Source of the DNA: CAVRUD01 sp963849635
Lineage (GTDB): Bacteria; Chloroflexota; Chloroflexia; Thermomicrobiales; UBA6265
Assembly: GCA_963849635.1 (NCBI GenBank)
Contig: CAWKIA010000037.1
Coordinates: 227,732-291,731, forward strand
Length of the DNA: 64,000 bases
Direction: 5' to 3'
The position numbers were made by a program, and so were the translations under genes. The notes under the pieces were generated by a model, which was given only the letters and a program-made list of their open reading frames with translations, was not told the origin of the DNA and made no database searches. Positions within the stretch are counted from its first letter, which is position 1, and the number at the start of each line of letters is the position of its first letter. Shown piece after piece: positions 53,942-63,799 of the stretch.

Positions 53942-56544
53942 TTAGGGTGTGGCGTCGTCCGCGAGTTGGAGGCCGGCGTCGCGGGCGAGGTGGGCGGCCT
54001 GGGTGCGGGATTGGACGCCCAGTTTGGCGAAGATGTTGGCGACGTGGCGCATGGCCGTTTTGGGGCTGGTGCCCAGGCGTTCGGCGATCTCGCGGTCGCG
54101 GAGTCCATCCATCAGGAGGCGAAGGACATCGAGTTCCCGGGCGGTCAGACCGGCCAATGCGGCGGGACCCGCGGTTGCCTGTGCGGACTGGGCCGGCCCA
54201 CCACGTGAGGATAGAGAAGACGGTTGGAAGGACGTCGCTTCCAGCAGGATCTCGTGCAGCGGTGCGGCCCGGCCGGCGGCGGTGGCGGCCGTGAATGTCC
54301 TGTCGTCGAGTGTTGCCTGGAGGGCGGCGACATCGGCGTCGAACCGGGCTCGCTCAGGCAGCCGGTGGACATACCCGATCGTCTCGGCCAGGCCAGATGC
54401 GGCGCCAAAGAACCGGGCGGCCGCTTCGGCGTGGCCAGTGGCCCGGGCGAGCGCGCCCACGCCCGCGACAGCTTCGGTCAGGCCCTCCATCGTGCCGAGT
54501 GTGACCCAGGTCGTGATCGCCTCGCGAAACAGGTCGGCCGACCGGTCGAAATCTTGAGCGTCGACCGCCAGCAAACCCAGACCGGTGATCGCCATTCCCG
54601 CACCGTAGGGATCGTCGTGCCGCCGATGTTCCGCAACCGCGTGCTCGAGCATGGTTTCCGCCCGATCCAGGTCTCCCAATCCGAAGGCGGCCAGTCCGAT
54701 CTCGTACTTGCAATCCGCCGCCCAGGCGAGGAGTCCGGCCTCGTTCGAGCAGCGGGAGTGCCTCCAGCCCGACCTTCATCGCCTCTTCATATGAGCCCTG
54801 GTGGCTGAGCGCGATCGTCAACATCTGCAAGGCCAGCCGCTCGCCTTCGGTGTCGTTGTGATCGCGGGCGATGGCGAGTGCCCGTTCGGCGTGGACGATG
54901 GCTTCGGGGGATTCTTCCATCACCCATGTCACCAGGAGGTGGACTCTGGCCCGCAGGGACGGGGACAGATTGGCACCGCCGTCGATGTCATCGACCAAGT
55001 TGAGCGCCCGCTGCAACCAGCCGAGACCCTCGCGCCGGCGGCTGCGGAAGTACCAGAAGGGCGTCAGGTCGGTTGCGAAGGCGATCCAATCGGCGGGGCT
55101 GCCGTGCTCGCTGGTCCAGATCAAGGCCGCACGCAGGTTCTCCCAGTCGGCCTCAAGCCGGTCTAGATCGTGTGCCGACAGCGGACCAAAGAAGATGCGG
55201 GGCGCGATTTCGGCGGCGAGCGAGCGGAACCAGGCGGCATGCCACGCCCGCAGCGTGTCCTCTTCGCCGGTCGCGCGCAGCTCGTCCAAGCCAAATTCGC
55301 GGATTGTTTCGAGGAGCCGGTAGCGGGACTCGGAGAGGTCGCCGTTGTCGCCGCGATCCGGCCCGATGACAACGAGGAGGCTCTTGTCGAACAGCGAGCC
55401 AAGGCCGTCGAGGACGGATACGGAGGACGAGGGGGACAGCCCTGACGGGCTGAGGGGGACACGGATATCGCCGTGAGGGGAGGGGAATACGGATGGGGAG
55501 ATGGACTCGTCTTCGTTCCCCCGCTCCCCCTCAGCCCGCAGTGCTGTCCCCCTCAAGGCGTCAGCCTTGTCCCCCACAGGGCGCAAGGCCTGTCCCCCTA
55601 CGACCGCTTCGGCGGTTTCGATGGTGAAGCCGCCGGCGAAGATTGAGAGCCGCCGGAAGAGGGTTTGTTCCGCTGGGGAGAGGAGATCGTACGACCAGGC
55701 GATGGCGGCGCGCATGGTTTGCAGGCGGGCAGGGAGGTCACGGTCTCCGCCGCTCAGGAGCGGCAGGCGAGCGTCGAGGCGAGCTAGCAGCGCGCGGGGC
55801 GCCAGGTAGCGGCAGCGAGCGGCCGCCAGCTCGATCGCGAGGGGCAGGCCGTCCAGCCGGCGGCAGATCTCGGCCACCGTCTCCAGCGACTCGACGCCGA
55901 GTTCGGAACCGGACCGGGCGGAGTTTGCCCGCTCGTAAAAGAGGGCCACGGCAGGCGAATGGGCCAGGCCCTCGGTGGTGGTGTCGCTCGTGGCCGGGGT
56001 GGCGAGCGGCGCGACCGGGAACTCCTGTTCGCCCCGCACATGGAGGACGACCCGGCTGGTGATAAGGATTGTCAGTGCGGGGCATCTTGCCAGCAGATCG
56101 AGGATCCGGGGGGCGGCATCGCTGACCTGCTCGAAGTTGTCGAGCACGAATAGGGCGGGCAGATCACCGAGAATGCGGCCGATCGAAGCGACGGTCTGGC
56201 GTTCGGGCAGTTCCGGCAGGCCCAGCGCCCGCCCAATGGCGGTCAAGACCAGGGCGGGATCACCGATCTGTTCGAGGGGGATGAACCAGACGCCCGCGGG
56301 GAAGTGCTCGGCCTGTAGCTCTGCCAGGCGGCGGGCCAGCCGGGTCTTGCCGACTCCGCCTGGGCCGGTGAGGGTCAAGAATCCGGATGGAAGGTGAGGC
56401 GATCAGGGCCGAGAGGGCCGCGATTTCTGCTTCCCTGCCCAAGAGGGGCAGGGCGGATTCGCGCGGGTCCTGGCCGCCCGAGCCAGACCGTGGCCGGAAG
56501 AGGTCTTGTACCGAGCCGAGATCTGCGCCGGCGTGAGCGGTCAC
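53942..56544 (-). CDS. LuxR-family regulator with NTPase and TPR-like regions, frameshifted
   Basis: About 867 aa. GTG 56544 follows GGAGGAA. LLGREAEIAALSALIA leads, after a one-base shift near 56390, into the P-loop LTLTGPGGVGKTRLARRLAE, Walker B LFVLDNFEQV and GLPLAIELAAAR, an AfsR/STAND-type NTPase. The middle carries an in-frame low-complexity insertion (55429-55554 region), then helical repeats (ESRYRLLETIREFGLDEL, DWENLRAALIW, LRARVHLLVTWV). A second shift near 54700 gives the end, with a LuxR helix-turn-helix: LTARELDVLRLLMDGLRDREIAERLGTSPKTAMRHVANIFAKLGV. A large ATP-dependent transcription activator of unknown signal. Confidence 0.83.
55429..55554. repeat. palindromic repeat pair inserted inside the LuxR-family gene
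   Basis: GAGGGGGACAGCCCTGACGG (55429-55459 unit) and its inverse (55525-55554, TCCCCCTCAGCCCGCAGTGC) lie 65 bases apart within the coding sequence. They are translated as Ser/Pro-rich and charged low-complexity residues and keep the frame open. This is an intergenic-type repeat found inside a gene. Confidence 0.7.
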
Positions 56545-56602
56545 GGCTCTTCCTCCCGAGCGGGGATACGCAGTCGAGCCTAAGCGTGTCGATCCAGCGT
56601 CA

Positions 56603-57706
56603 TTGTTGGGGAGAAGTCGAGCCGCCGTCAATGCGCGCAGAGCCGTGGCTGGTCGGCGATTTGACGATCGATCGCACACGGTGGTGTGGGGACTCTCCCG
56701 CCGCGTTGTCCTCCGCGAAGCGGCGGCCGGGCCGCTGGGAGCGCTTAGCCTGCGCCAGCCCGCACTATGCCCCGATGTGCCACGACGACTTCGCGGAGAT
56801 GTTTACGACCAGTGGCTGGGCTTCTTAGGGCGCCGCACCGGGCCGCATGGAGCACACAATTTTGACCCATCGCGCCCAGGCAATTGCATCTTTCCGCCCA
56901 TGAGAGCTGGCCGGTCTTCGACCTAAGCTGGGTCCCGGTTCATCGGCCGTCGGCGCCGCACGTCCGCCCTGACGGCAAGAGAAACGATCGCCGCATGGTT
57001 CGGCGCGTGGTTCGAGCGCCTCGGCTCTAGTGTGCGCAGCGGGGTGAGCGCCGGCACGATGAGCGATCACCGTGCGGTCTTTGCTGACGACGCCACTCCG
57101 GAAGCGGGTACGGCAGACGGCGATGCTCAATTTCTCTTCGTGCAGAGTTTCTCGGCGGCTTGCTGTCGCCAAAGGAATCGGAGACGGGCGTCTTCGTCCT
57201 GGAACTGTCCGGCCACGTCGGCCAAACGATCTCCTTTTCGGATCGGCCGCGACGCCTGGTTGGGACCGTGCCAACGCGCTTCTCGAGGCCGGGGATTCAC
57301 CCGGCAATCCGCCTAACGCCGCGCGGGTCGCGACGACCTCCGGCGGCGGCGAAGAGATTCTGGTCGTCGAGCTTCTTGACCCGCGGTACGACGAGAACAC
57401 CAGCGCTCTCGCGAACGATGTCCGGATCCTCGCCGATAGCGATGGCATCGAATGACCTTCGGGCAGGCTGTGCACGGGTCCGAGCACCCCGGAGCCTCCT
57501 ACGGCGCCGTCATCTGTTCATCGATGACTGCCCGACGTACCACAGCGTGTGTCACCGACCGAATCAGAGCGCAACTTGGCTGCCTGAGCTTCTGTTGGGA
57601 CCCGGGGTGTTGGTGCCTGCCAACCGTGCGCGGCGTGTCCAACTCCTGCTGCGCCGACAACGAGCGGTCAATGCGACGTGACTTACTCGAACGACGACGC
57701 TGGTAA
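56603..57706 (+). pseudogene. decayed or heavily frameshifted secreted Cys-rich protein
   Basis: Pieces of one protein are scattered over the three forward frames. An N-terminal twin-arginine-like segment (FDDRSHTVVWGLSRRVVLREAAAGPLGAL) is near 56660-56750; ADDATPEAGTADGDAQFLFVQSFS near 57080-57150; SPKESETGVFVLELSGHVGQTISFSDRPRRLVGTVPT near 57165-57275; SGGGEEILVVELLDPRYDE near 57340-57395; HLFIDDCP near 57520; and QLGCLSFCWDPGCWCLPTVRGVSNSC near 57565-57650. At least five frame changes separate them, more than in any neighbour, so real decay is plausible. Flanked by the LuxR gene (divergent) and azlD (convergent). Confidence 0.5.
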
Positions 57707-57811
57707 GAGGCCGGGCCGGCGATTCATCGACGGTCTGGGCTTCACCCCGGACAACCCGCCGTACGCCGCCGTGTTGGCGCGGCATGCGGCATGTCCTGAC
57801 CCGACCAGTGA

Positions 57812-58123
57812 TCAACCCACGAGGAAATCCGCGACCCAGTATCCGACCATGCCCAAGATGAGCGCGACCCAGAGGCGCTTGAACCGGAGCCCTACGGCCG
57901 CGGCGACGCCGATCGCGGCCACCCTGGAGGTCAGGGCACCGGGGCCGTCGGCGACCCCGGGGGCGACCAGGGCGGCGAAGGCGGCGATCGGGACGTAGTT
58001 GAGGAACCGTTCGAGGGTGGGCGGCATCGATTGGCCGCCGAGCCGGCCCAGGATAAAGCCTGTGTAGCGGGTCACGTAGGTCAGGGCGGCGATGGCGGCC
58101 ACCAGAAGGAGGCGTTCCGTCAT
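57812..58123 (-). CDS. azlD: AzlD family branched-chain amino acid exporter subunit
   Basis: 103 aa, small hydrophobic protein with four membrane segments; ALTYVTRYTGFILGRLGG and LNYVPIAAFAALVAPGV are typical of AzlD. It overlaps the upstream azlC by 4 bases (ATGA). AzlCD together export leucine-type amino acids and analogues. Confidence 0.9.
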   Translation of the reverse strand: MTERLLLVAAIAALTYVTRYTGFILGRLGGQSMPPTLERFLNYVPIAAFAALVAPGVADGPGALTSRVAAIGVAAAVGLRFKRLWVALILGMVGYWVADFLVG

Positions 58124-58917
58124 GTCCGCGCCACCCGGCCATCGAGCATCGCACCGAGGCCGGCGCCACCGATGGTGGCGATCAGTAAGGCGACGCCACC
58201 GTCGAAGACCTGACCGGCGGCCAGGACCAGGGCAGCCGCCACCAAGGCTACGGCGATCGTGCGCCAGGTACGGAGCAGGGGCAGGAGGAGGACGGCGAAC
58301 GAGAGAGGAAAGACCAATTCCAGCCCGAGTTTTTCAGCGTCGGGCAAGACGCCGCCCAGGGCGATCCCAGTCAGGGTCGAGAGCGTGAATGGGGTGTAGA
58401 GGCTGATGCTGGCGCCGAAGAGGAAGGCGTCGGCCCGGCGGCCTGGGTCGCCTTTCTGTCCGTCAGCGACGGCGATGCCGTAGGACTCGTCGGTGAGGAC
58501 CGTGGCCAGGACCGGCCGGCGCGGCCGCACCGTACCGCTGCCCAGCTCGCGGGAGAGCGAGAGGCCATAGAGGATGTGGCGCAGGTTGAGGACGAAGGTC
58601 GTCAGAATGATCGCGATGAAGGCGGAGCCGTCGTCGAAGAGGGAGATCATCGCCATTTGGGCGGCGCCGGCGTAGATGAGCATCGAGCTGAGTTGGGTCT
58701 CGATCGCGCCGAAGCCGGCCTGCTGGGCCAGGACCCCGTAGGTCACGCCGAACGGGGCCACGCCGAGCCAGAGCGGGAGCATCGTTTTGTAGCCCCGACG
58801 CAGTTCGGCTCGCCACGGCCGCCGTTGCTCGGTGTAGCCCCCTGTAACCTGGGCGATTCGCGGTGCCAGCACAGCGCCCTCAGCAACCACCCGCGCTCCC
58901 TTCACCTCATCGGCCAA
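58120..58917 (-). CDS. azlC: AzlC family branched-chain amino acid exporter
   Basis: 265 aa. GYKTMLPLWLGVAPFGVTYGVLAQQAGFGAIETQLSSMLIYAGAAQMA is the AzlC signature (PF03591 type). LRHILYGLSLSRELG and VLTDESYGIAV are further conserved. About six to seven membrane segments. Divergent from a MocR-type regulator with a 95-base gap, a classical regulator/exporter arrangement. Confidence 0.92.
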   Translation of the reverse strand: MADEVKGARVVAEGAVLAPRIAQVTGGYTEQRRPWRAELRRGYKTMLPLWLGVAPFGVTYGVLAQQAGFGAIETQLSSMLIYAGAAQMAMISLFDDGSAFIAIILTTFVLNLRHILYGLSLSRELGSGTVRPRRPVLATVLTDESYGIAVADGQKGDPGRRADAFLFGASISLYTPFTLSTLTGIALGGVLPDAEKLGLELVFPLSFAVLLLPLLRTWRTIAVALVAAALVLAAGQVFDGGVALLIATIGGAGLGAMLDGRVART

Positions 58918-58986
58918 TCGCGACTACCGGCAGCCATATTCGGGCCATTGGTCTGGCGTGATAAGCGCCAATCCTCAATTGGACCT

Positions 58987-59015
58987 TCCAAAATGCCGAT
59001 CCTCGATCCAAAATG
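58987..59015 (+). promoter_or_regulatory. direct repeat TCCAAAATG x2, candidate MocR operator
   Basis: TCCAAAATG occurs at 58987-58995 and 59007-59015, 20 bases start to start (two helical turns); the second copy includes the regulator's ATG. Each is adjacent to a GGACC (58981-58985 and 59015-59019). Position between divergent azlC and the MocR gene fits an autoregulatory operator. Confidence 0.5.
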
Positions 59016-60516
59016 GACCGTATGGACTTCTTGGATCTTCCGCTCGACCGGTCGGCCGGTGGGGCGCTCTACCTGCAACTGACATCCTCCCTGGCAGGGG
59101 CGATCTCCGCCGGGTCGCTCCCGGCCGGGGCGAGGCTGCCATCGGAGCGTGATCTGGCGACACAGCTCGGGGTCAGCCGGACGACGACGGTCAACGCGTA
59201 CCGGGAGCTAGAGGCGCGAGGATTGGTGCGCGGCTTCGTCGGGCGGGGCACGTTTGTCTGCGCGGAGCCGGGGCCGGCGGCGGAGGTGGCGCGGGGGGCG
59301 CCGTTCGCCTGGCGGGGCAAGCTGGCCCTGCGCTCCAGCACGCCGGGCGACCTTACGATGCGAGGTCTCATCCGGTCAGCCACCGATCCATCGATGATCT
59401 CCTTCGCCGCGGGCGTGTCGGCATTGGACTGCTTTCCAATCGATGCCTTTCGAGCTATGACGGACCGGGTGCTGGAGCGTGAGGCGCAGATGGCCCTGGG
59501 CCTCGTTCCGGTCGAGGGGCTGCTCCGGCTGCGCCGGGCAATTGCGTCCCGGAGCGGGATTGATCCCGAGCGGGTGATGATCCTCTCTGGCGCGCAGCAG
59601 GGGCTTGATCTTGATCGCCCGCTGCCTGGTCGACCCGGGGGACGTGGTCGTGCTCGACCGGCCAGGTTACCTTGGGGCGATCCAGGCATTTCGGGCCGCC
59701 GGGGCAAGGTTGGTCGGGTGGGACGTGCGTCGCGGCGATCTGTCTGAGCTGGACGATCTGCTCCTGCGCTACCGGCCCAAGCTGCTCTATACCTGCCCGA
59801 CGTTTCACAACCCGACTGGCATCACGCTGAATCAGCGCACCCGGCGCGATCTGTTGGAACTGGCCGCCCGCCACCGCCTGCCGGTGGTGGAGGATGATCC
59901 TTACAGGGAACTCAGCTTCAATGGTCCACCTCCTCCGACGCTGGCTGCCCTCGATGAGGGCGATCTGGTGATCCACATCGGCACCTTTGGCAAGACGCTG
60001 GCCAGCGGTCTGCGTTTGGGGTGGCTGGCGGCCGCCCCGGCAATCATCGACCACTTGACCCAGATCAAAGGGGTGACGGACGTCGCCACCAACGGGCTGA
60101 TGCAGCTGGCGGTAGCGGACTTGCTGGTCTCAGGTGTCTACGACGAGCATCTGGCCGGGTTGCGAGCTGAACACGCCCTGCGCCAGCAGGCGATGCTGCA
60201 CGCGATCACCCGCGAGATTCCCCAGGGGGCGATCTCGACGCGGCGAGTCGATGGCGGTCTCTTCCTCTGGTGCCAGCTTGGCCCGGGGCTCTCGGGACGG
60301 TCGCTGCTGCGCGAAGCGGCCGCGGCGGGCGTGACCTTTGCCGCCGGCGAGCACTTCTATGCCGATGATGCCGGGGGCGATGAGATCCGGCTCTGCTTTA
60401 GCTCCGTCTCGCCGATCCGGATCGGGGAGGGGATGCGGCGATTGGGTGGGATTATCCGGCGCGAATCGGCCGGCTCACCGCGCCGGGCCGAACTGGAGCT
60501 GGTGCCGCTGCCGTAG
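59013..60516 (+). CDS. MocR/GntR-type PLP-dependent regulator, frameshifted
   Basis: About 500 aa. N-terminal GntR winged helix: LYLQLTSSLAGAISAGSLPAGARLPSERDLATQLGVSRTTTVNAYRELEARGLVRG. The class-I aminotransferase-like domain follows (ISFAAGVSALDCFP; after a one-base shift near 59600: VVLDRPGYLGAIQAF, YTCPTFHNPTGITLN, VVEDDPYRELSF and the PLP-lysine motif IGTFGKTLASGLRLGWL). MocR proteins sense amino acids or vitamers; control of divergent azlCD is likely. The ATG lacks a Shine-Dalgarno, so translation may be leaderless, or start at ATG 59022. Confidence 0.87.
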
Positions 60517-60666
60517 GAGCACGACCAGATTGATTGCAAGGCTTTTGGATCACCCGAGTCTCATAGTCAGGGCAGAACGCGACAGCGTCCCCAGGCCGAC
60601 AGCCGACATTGGCCATCCTCCACGGTCCGATGGGGTTCTCCGCGTGCGCTCCCCGCGGATTTCCCC

Positions 60667-62010
60667 ATGAACACCGACGTGGCGATCTCTGGTCTGCAGC
60701 CACGAGACATGACTGGTCATCAGTTTGTGGTCTATGGCGATAGCTGCTCGGGAGTGCCAGGTGGTGTCCATGAGGCCACGACTGCCGCGGTTAACGCGGT
60801 GGTTGCCCGCCTGGATCCGCCACCCGAATTCATCTGCTTCCTTGGAGATGAGGTCATCGGACTGACGACCAGCGAGGCACAACTGCGCAGCCAGTGGCGC
60901 CACTGGCTGGGGGTAGAGATGGCTTGGCTCGATCGCACTGCCATACCTCTCTACCACACCACCGGCAATCACACGACGTACGACGCCATGAGCGAGCGTG
61001 TCTTCCAGGACGTGATGGGCCATCTGCCGGCCAACGGTCCTGAAGACCAGGCGCACCTCACCTATGCGGTGCGGCGCGACAACCTGCTCCTCGTATTCGT
61101 GAACACGATGTTTACCGGGCTCGGCGAGGGACGCGTGGAGACGGTTTGGCTCGACGCCATCCTGGCACAGCACGCGGACGCCCTGTACCGCCTGGTGTTC
61201 GGACATCATCCAGTGTTCCCGATCAATGGGTTCGGCGGCGAGTACCAGAGAGAGGTGGAGCATGCCAATGGCCGCGCACTCTGGGACCTGCTTGTGCGTC
61301 ATCAGGTCGATGCTTACTTCGGAAGTCACATGCTGGCGTTCGACGCACGGGTGGTCGATGGCGTCCTCCATCTGGTAACCGCTGGCGCCGGGACCAAGCA
61401 TCGCATGCCGGAAACCGAGTACCTGCACGCGATGCAGGTGGCGCTCGATGCCGGAGGCCTTCGTTTTCAGGTGCTCGACGATGAGGGTCGCATCCGCGAA
61501 TCACTTGATTGGCCGCCGCGTCTTCCGGCCTCTTCGACCTGGCCTACCCTGGCGGAGCGTGATAAGGCTACCGATCCGCTGCTCCGGGTATGGCAGATCG
61601 GCGGTATCTGCCCGGAATCAGGCGGCTCGGCGCAAACCTTTGTCAGTGCCGGGGTCGATGACGGACTACCGCCAATCTGGATCGGGCTCCAGGGTCCAGA
61701 GCAGCGCCTCAGCGTTCTGCTCAGCCCACAGGCAGGGCGGAGCCCACATCTCTGGTATGGCCCGACGTTGTCGCCAGGTCAGGCATTCTCCATCCAGGTC
61801 GCGCTCCACTCCGGGCTTGGTCCAGGCGGCATGCTCTGGCGTTACGACGACGAGGCGCCGTGGAACTCGCTCAGCGGCGCGTCGGCCTGGGGCGCGGAGC
61901 GCTTACCTCCGATTACCCGTTGGCAGGCCGGCATCTCGGGTAGCGAGGGCGGCCGTCCTTTCCGAGGTCGGAACCTTCGTATCACAACGATGTCCATGTC
62001 TGGCGCATAG
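60667..62010 (+). CDS. calcineurin-like metallophosphoesterase family protein
   Basis: 447 aa. The dinuclear-metal phosphoesterase motifs appear in order: VVYGDSCSG (D), FLGDEVIG (GD), YHTTGNHTTYD (GNH), VFGHHPVFP (GHH) and YFGSHMLAFD (GxH), within residues 19-225. The C-terminal 200 aa is a beta-rich domain of unknown function (PPIWIGLQGPEQRLSVLLSP, WYGPTLSPGQAFSIQVAL). No signal peptide. Substrate unknown. No clear Shine-Dalgarno; not obviously in an operon. Confidence 0.82.
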   Translation: MNTDVAISGLQPRDMTGHQFVVYGDSCSGVPGGVHEATTAAVNAVVARLDPPPEFICFLGDEVIGLTTSEAQLRSQWRHWLGVEMAWLDRTAIPLYHTTGNHTTYDAMSERVFQDVMGHLPANGPEDQAHLTYAVRRDNLLLVFVNTMFTGLGEGRVETVWLDAILAQHADALYRLVFGHHPVFPINGFGGEYQREVEHANGRALWDLLVRHQVDAYFGSHMLAFDARVVDGVLHLVTAGAGTKHRMPETEYLHAMQVALDAGGLRFQVLDDEGRIRESLDWPPRLPASSTWPTLAERDKATDPLLRVWQIGGICPESGGSAQTFVSAGVDDGLPPIWIGLQGPEQRLSVLLSPQAGRSPHLWYGPTLSPGQAFSIQVALHSGLGPGGMLWRYDDEAPWNSLSGASAWGAERLPPITRWQAGISGSEGGRPFRGRNLRITTMSMSGA

Positions 62011-62183
62011 ACCGACACCGTCTACGCCCTCGTGTCGCATATACGTCCGTCATCTTTACGAGCCAGTAGTGCGGCGAGGGCGTCTATTCGGTTTCTTGGA
62101 CCGATGAGTTTACGGTGGATCGCGAGTTACATGGGTAGACGCCGTTGTGGCGTCGTTGATCCTGGCACTCGCGGAGGTCCACC

Positions 62184-62498
62184 GTGCGAAACGTGATGGT
62201 TCGGTACAAGGTCAAGGCCGGGGAAGCCGCCGCAAATGAGGCGCTCGTCCGGAATGTCTACGATGAACTCCGGCTGGCGGCACCGGCCGGGTTCCACTAC
62301 GCGACGTTTGTCCTGGACGACGGCGTAAGCTTCGTCCACGTCGCCTCGTCGGATAACGCCGAGGATAGCAGTCCACTCCCGGAACTGGCGGCGTTCCGCG
62401 CCTTTCTGGAGGGCATCGGGGAGCGGTGCGACGAACCTCCCGCCCAGGCTCCTCTGCGCGAGGTCGGATCGTACGGATTCTGGGACGATCGAGGGTGA
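62184..62498 (+). CDS. small dimeric alpha/beta-barrel-like protein paired with an ECF sigma factor
   Basis: 104 aa from GTG 62184 (GGAGGT 5 bases upstream). MVRYKVKAGEAAANEALVRNVYDELR and GFHYATFVLDDGVSFVHVAS look like an antibiotic-biosynthesis-monooxygenase (ABM) type ferredoxin-like fold. Its stop overlaps the sigma factor GTG by 4 bases (GTGA), so the two are coupled; it may modulate or be controlled by that sigma factor. Confidence 0.75.
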   Translation: MRNVMVRYKVKAGEAAANEALVRNVYDELRLAAPAGFHYATFVLDDGVSFVHVASSDNAEDSSPLPELAAFRAFLEGIGERCDEPPAQAPLREVGSYGFWDDRG

Positions 62499-63571
62499 GC
62501 GTGACGCAGGCCGAGCCGGGGACGGAGCGCAAGACGCAGGATCCGGCGGAGCGCGAACCGGCGTTGCTGCGGGCTGCGCAGGCCGGCGATGAATCTGCGT
62601 TCGATGCCCTGACGTCGGGGCTGCGCGGTGAGATCCACGTCCATTGCTACCGGATGCTGGGTTCGCTGGACGATGCCGACGACGCCGTACAGGAGAGTTT
62701 TCTGCGGGCGTGGAAGAGCATCGCCCGCTTCGAGCCGAGGGCGCCGTTCCGGGCCTGGCTCTACCGGATCGCGACGAATGTCTGCCTGTCGGCCCTGGCT
62801 CAGCCCGCGCGCCGGGCGGAGATCAGCACGACCAGCCTGGACTGGCGGAATGACGACTCCACCCCGCAGGAGGGCGACGAGGTGCTCCTTCATCCCTATC
62901 CGGATCACTTGCTTGAGGAGCGCATCGGCGCGACGTCCGATCCCGCCGCGACCGTGGTCATGCAGGAGGGGATCGAGCTGGCGTTTGTGGCGGCGGTGCA
63001 GACGCTGCCGCCGCGCCAGCGGGCCGCTTTGTTACTCCGCGACGTGATCGGCTACACCGCGATCGAGGTCGCGGGCATGCTGGAGACGACCGTCGCGGCC
63101 ACCAATAGCGCCCTGCAACGGGCGCGGGCGACTCTCGACGATGCACGCGCGGCGGGCCGCCTGACGCGTGCCCACGCAAGCCCGCAGCGGGAGACGCAGG
63201 ACGCGGTGGTTCGCAGGCTGATCGATGCCTGGCATGCGGTCGATGTCCCCGGCATCGTGGCGGTCCTGACCGAGGATGCCCTGCTGACGATGCCGCCAGA
63301 ACCGCTCCGTGTTGTCGGCAGGGAAGCCATCGAGGACTTCCTCAAGACCGTCCCGATGGAGGGGCGACTCGACCGCTTCCGCCTCATTCCCGTCCAGGCG
63401 AACCGCCAGCCCGCGGTGGCGGTCTACCGCCGATGGCGCGACGACGAACCGTTCATGGCCTATGGCGTGATGGTCCTCTCGTTCGCGGACGACCAGATCA
63501 CGTCGATGGTCCGGTTTGTAGGCGATCGTCTGGTGGCGGACTGCGGCCTGCCGCTGTCGGTGCAGAACTAG
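62495..63571 (+). CDS. ECF sigma factor with C-terminal SnoaL-like domain
   Basis: 358 aa from GTG 62495. Sigma region 2: ALLRAAQAGDESAFDALTSGL...HVHCYRMLGSLDDADDAVQESFLRAWKSIARFEPRAPFRAWLYRIATNVC (about residues 25-95). Sigma region 4: LPPRQRAALLLRDVIGYTAIEVAGMLETTVAATNSALQRARATL (about 169-212). The last 120 aa (VVRRLIDAWHAVDVPGIVAVLTEDALLTMPP) are a SnoaL/NTF2-like domain, as in SigJ/ECF41 or TIGR02960-type sigma factors, where the tail acts as a built-in regulator in place of an anti-sigma factor. Confidence 0.9.
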   Translation: MSVTQAEPGTERKTQDPAEREPALLRAAQAGDESAFDALTSGLRGEIHVHCYRMLGSLDDADDAVQESFLRAWKSIARFEPRAPFRAWLYRIATNVCLSALAQPARRAEISTTSLDWRNDDSTPQEGDEVLLHPYPDHLLEERIGATSDPAATVVMQEGIELAFVAAVQTLPPRQRAALLLRDVIGYTAIEVAGMLETTVAATNSALQRARATLDDARAAGRLTRAHASPQRETQDAVVRRLIDAWHAVDVPGIVAVLTEDALLTMPPEPLRVVGREAIEDFLKTVPMEGRLDRFRLIPVQANRQPAVAVYRRWRDDEPFMAYGVMVLSFADDQITSMVRFVGDRLVADCGLPLSVQN

Positions 63572-63613
63572 CGCCGAGTTGCGGCCGGATCGAACCGCCC
63601 CGGCGAAGGAATT

Positions 63614-63633
63614 GGGCGATGCATGCATCGCCC
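63614..63633. terminator. 20-bp perfect palindrome after the sigma factor gene
   Basis: GGGCGATGCATGCATCGCCC, self-complementary over its full length and followed by CTACGAC. It may work as a terminator-like hairpin or be a dispersed palindrome; no U-tract follows. Confidence 0.5.
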
Positions 63634-63799
63634 CTACGACGTCCCAGTCGGACTTTGACCCGCCACTAGATTTTATCTGATTCGTGCGTTAGAGTCTGAT
63701 CTCGTCGGGCTGTGCGTCGCTACTCCGGCGAGGCACGCCCCACGTTGTCAGGCTCGCCCTCCCCGTATCGCTTCCCAATCAGTCATCTTGGGGGAACCC

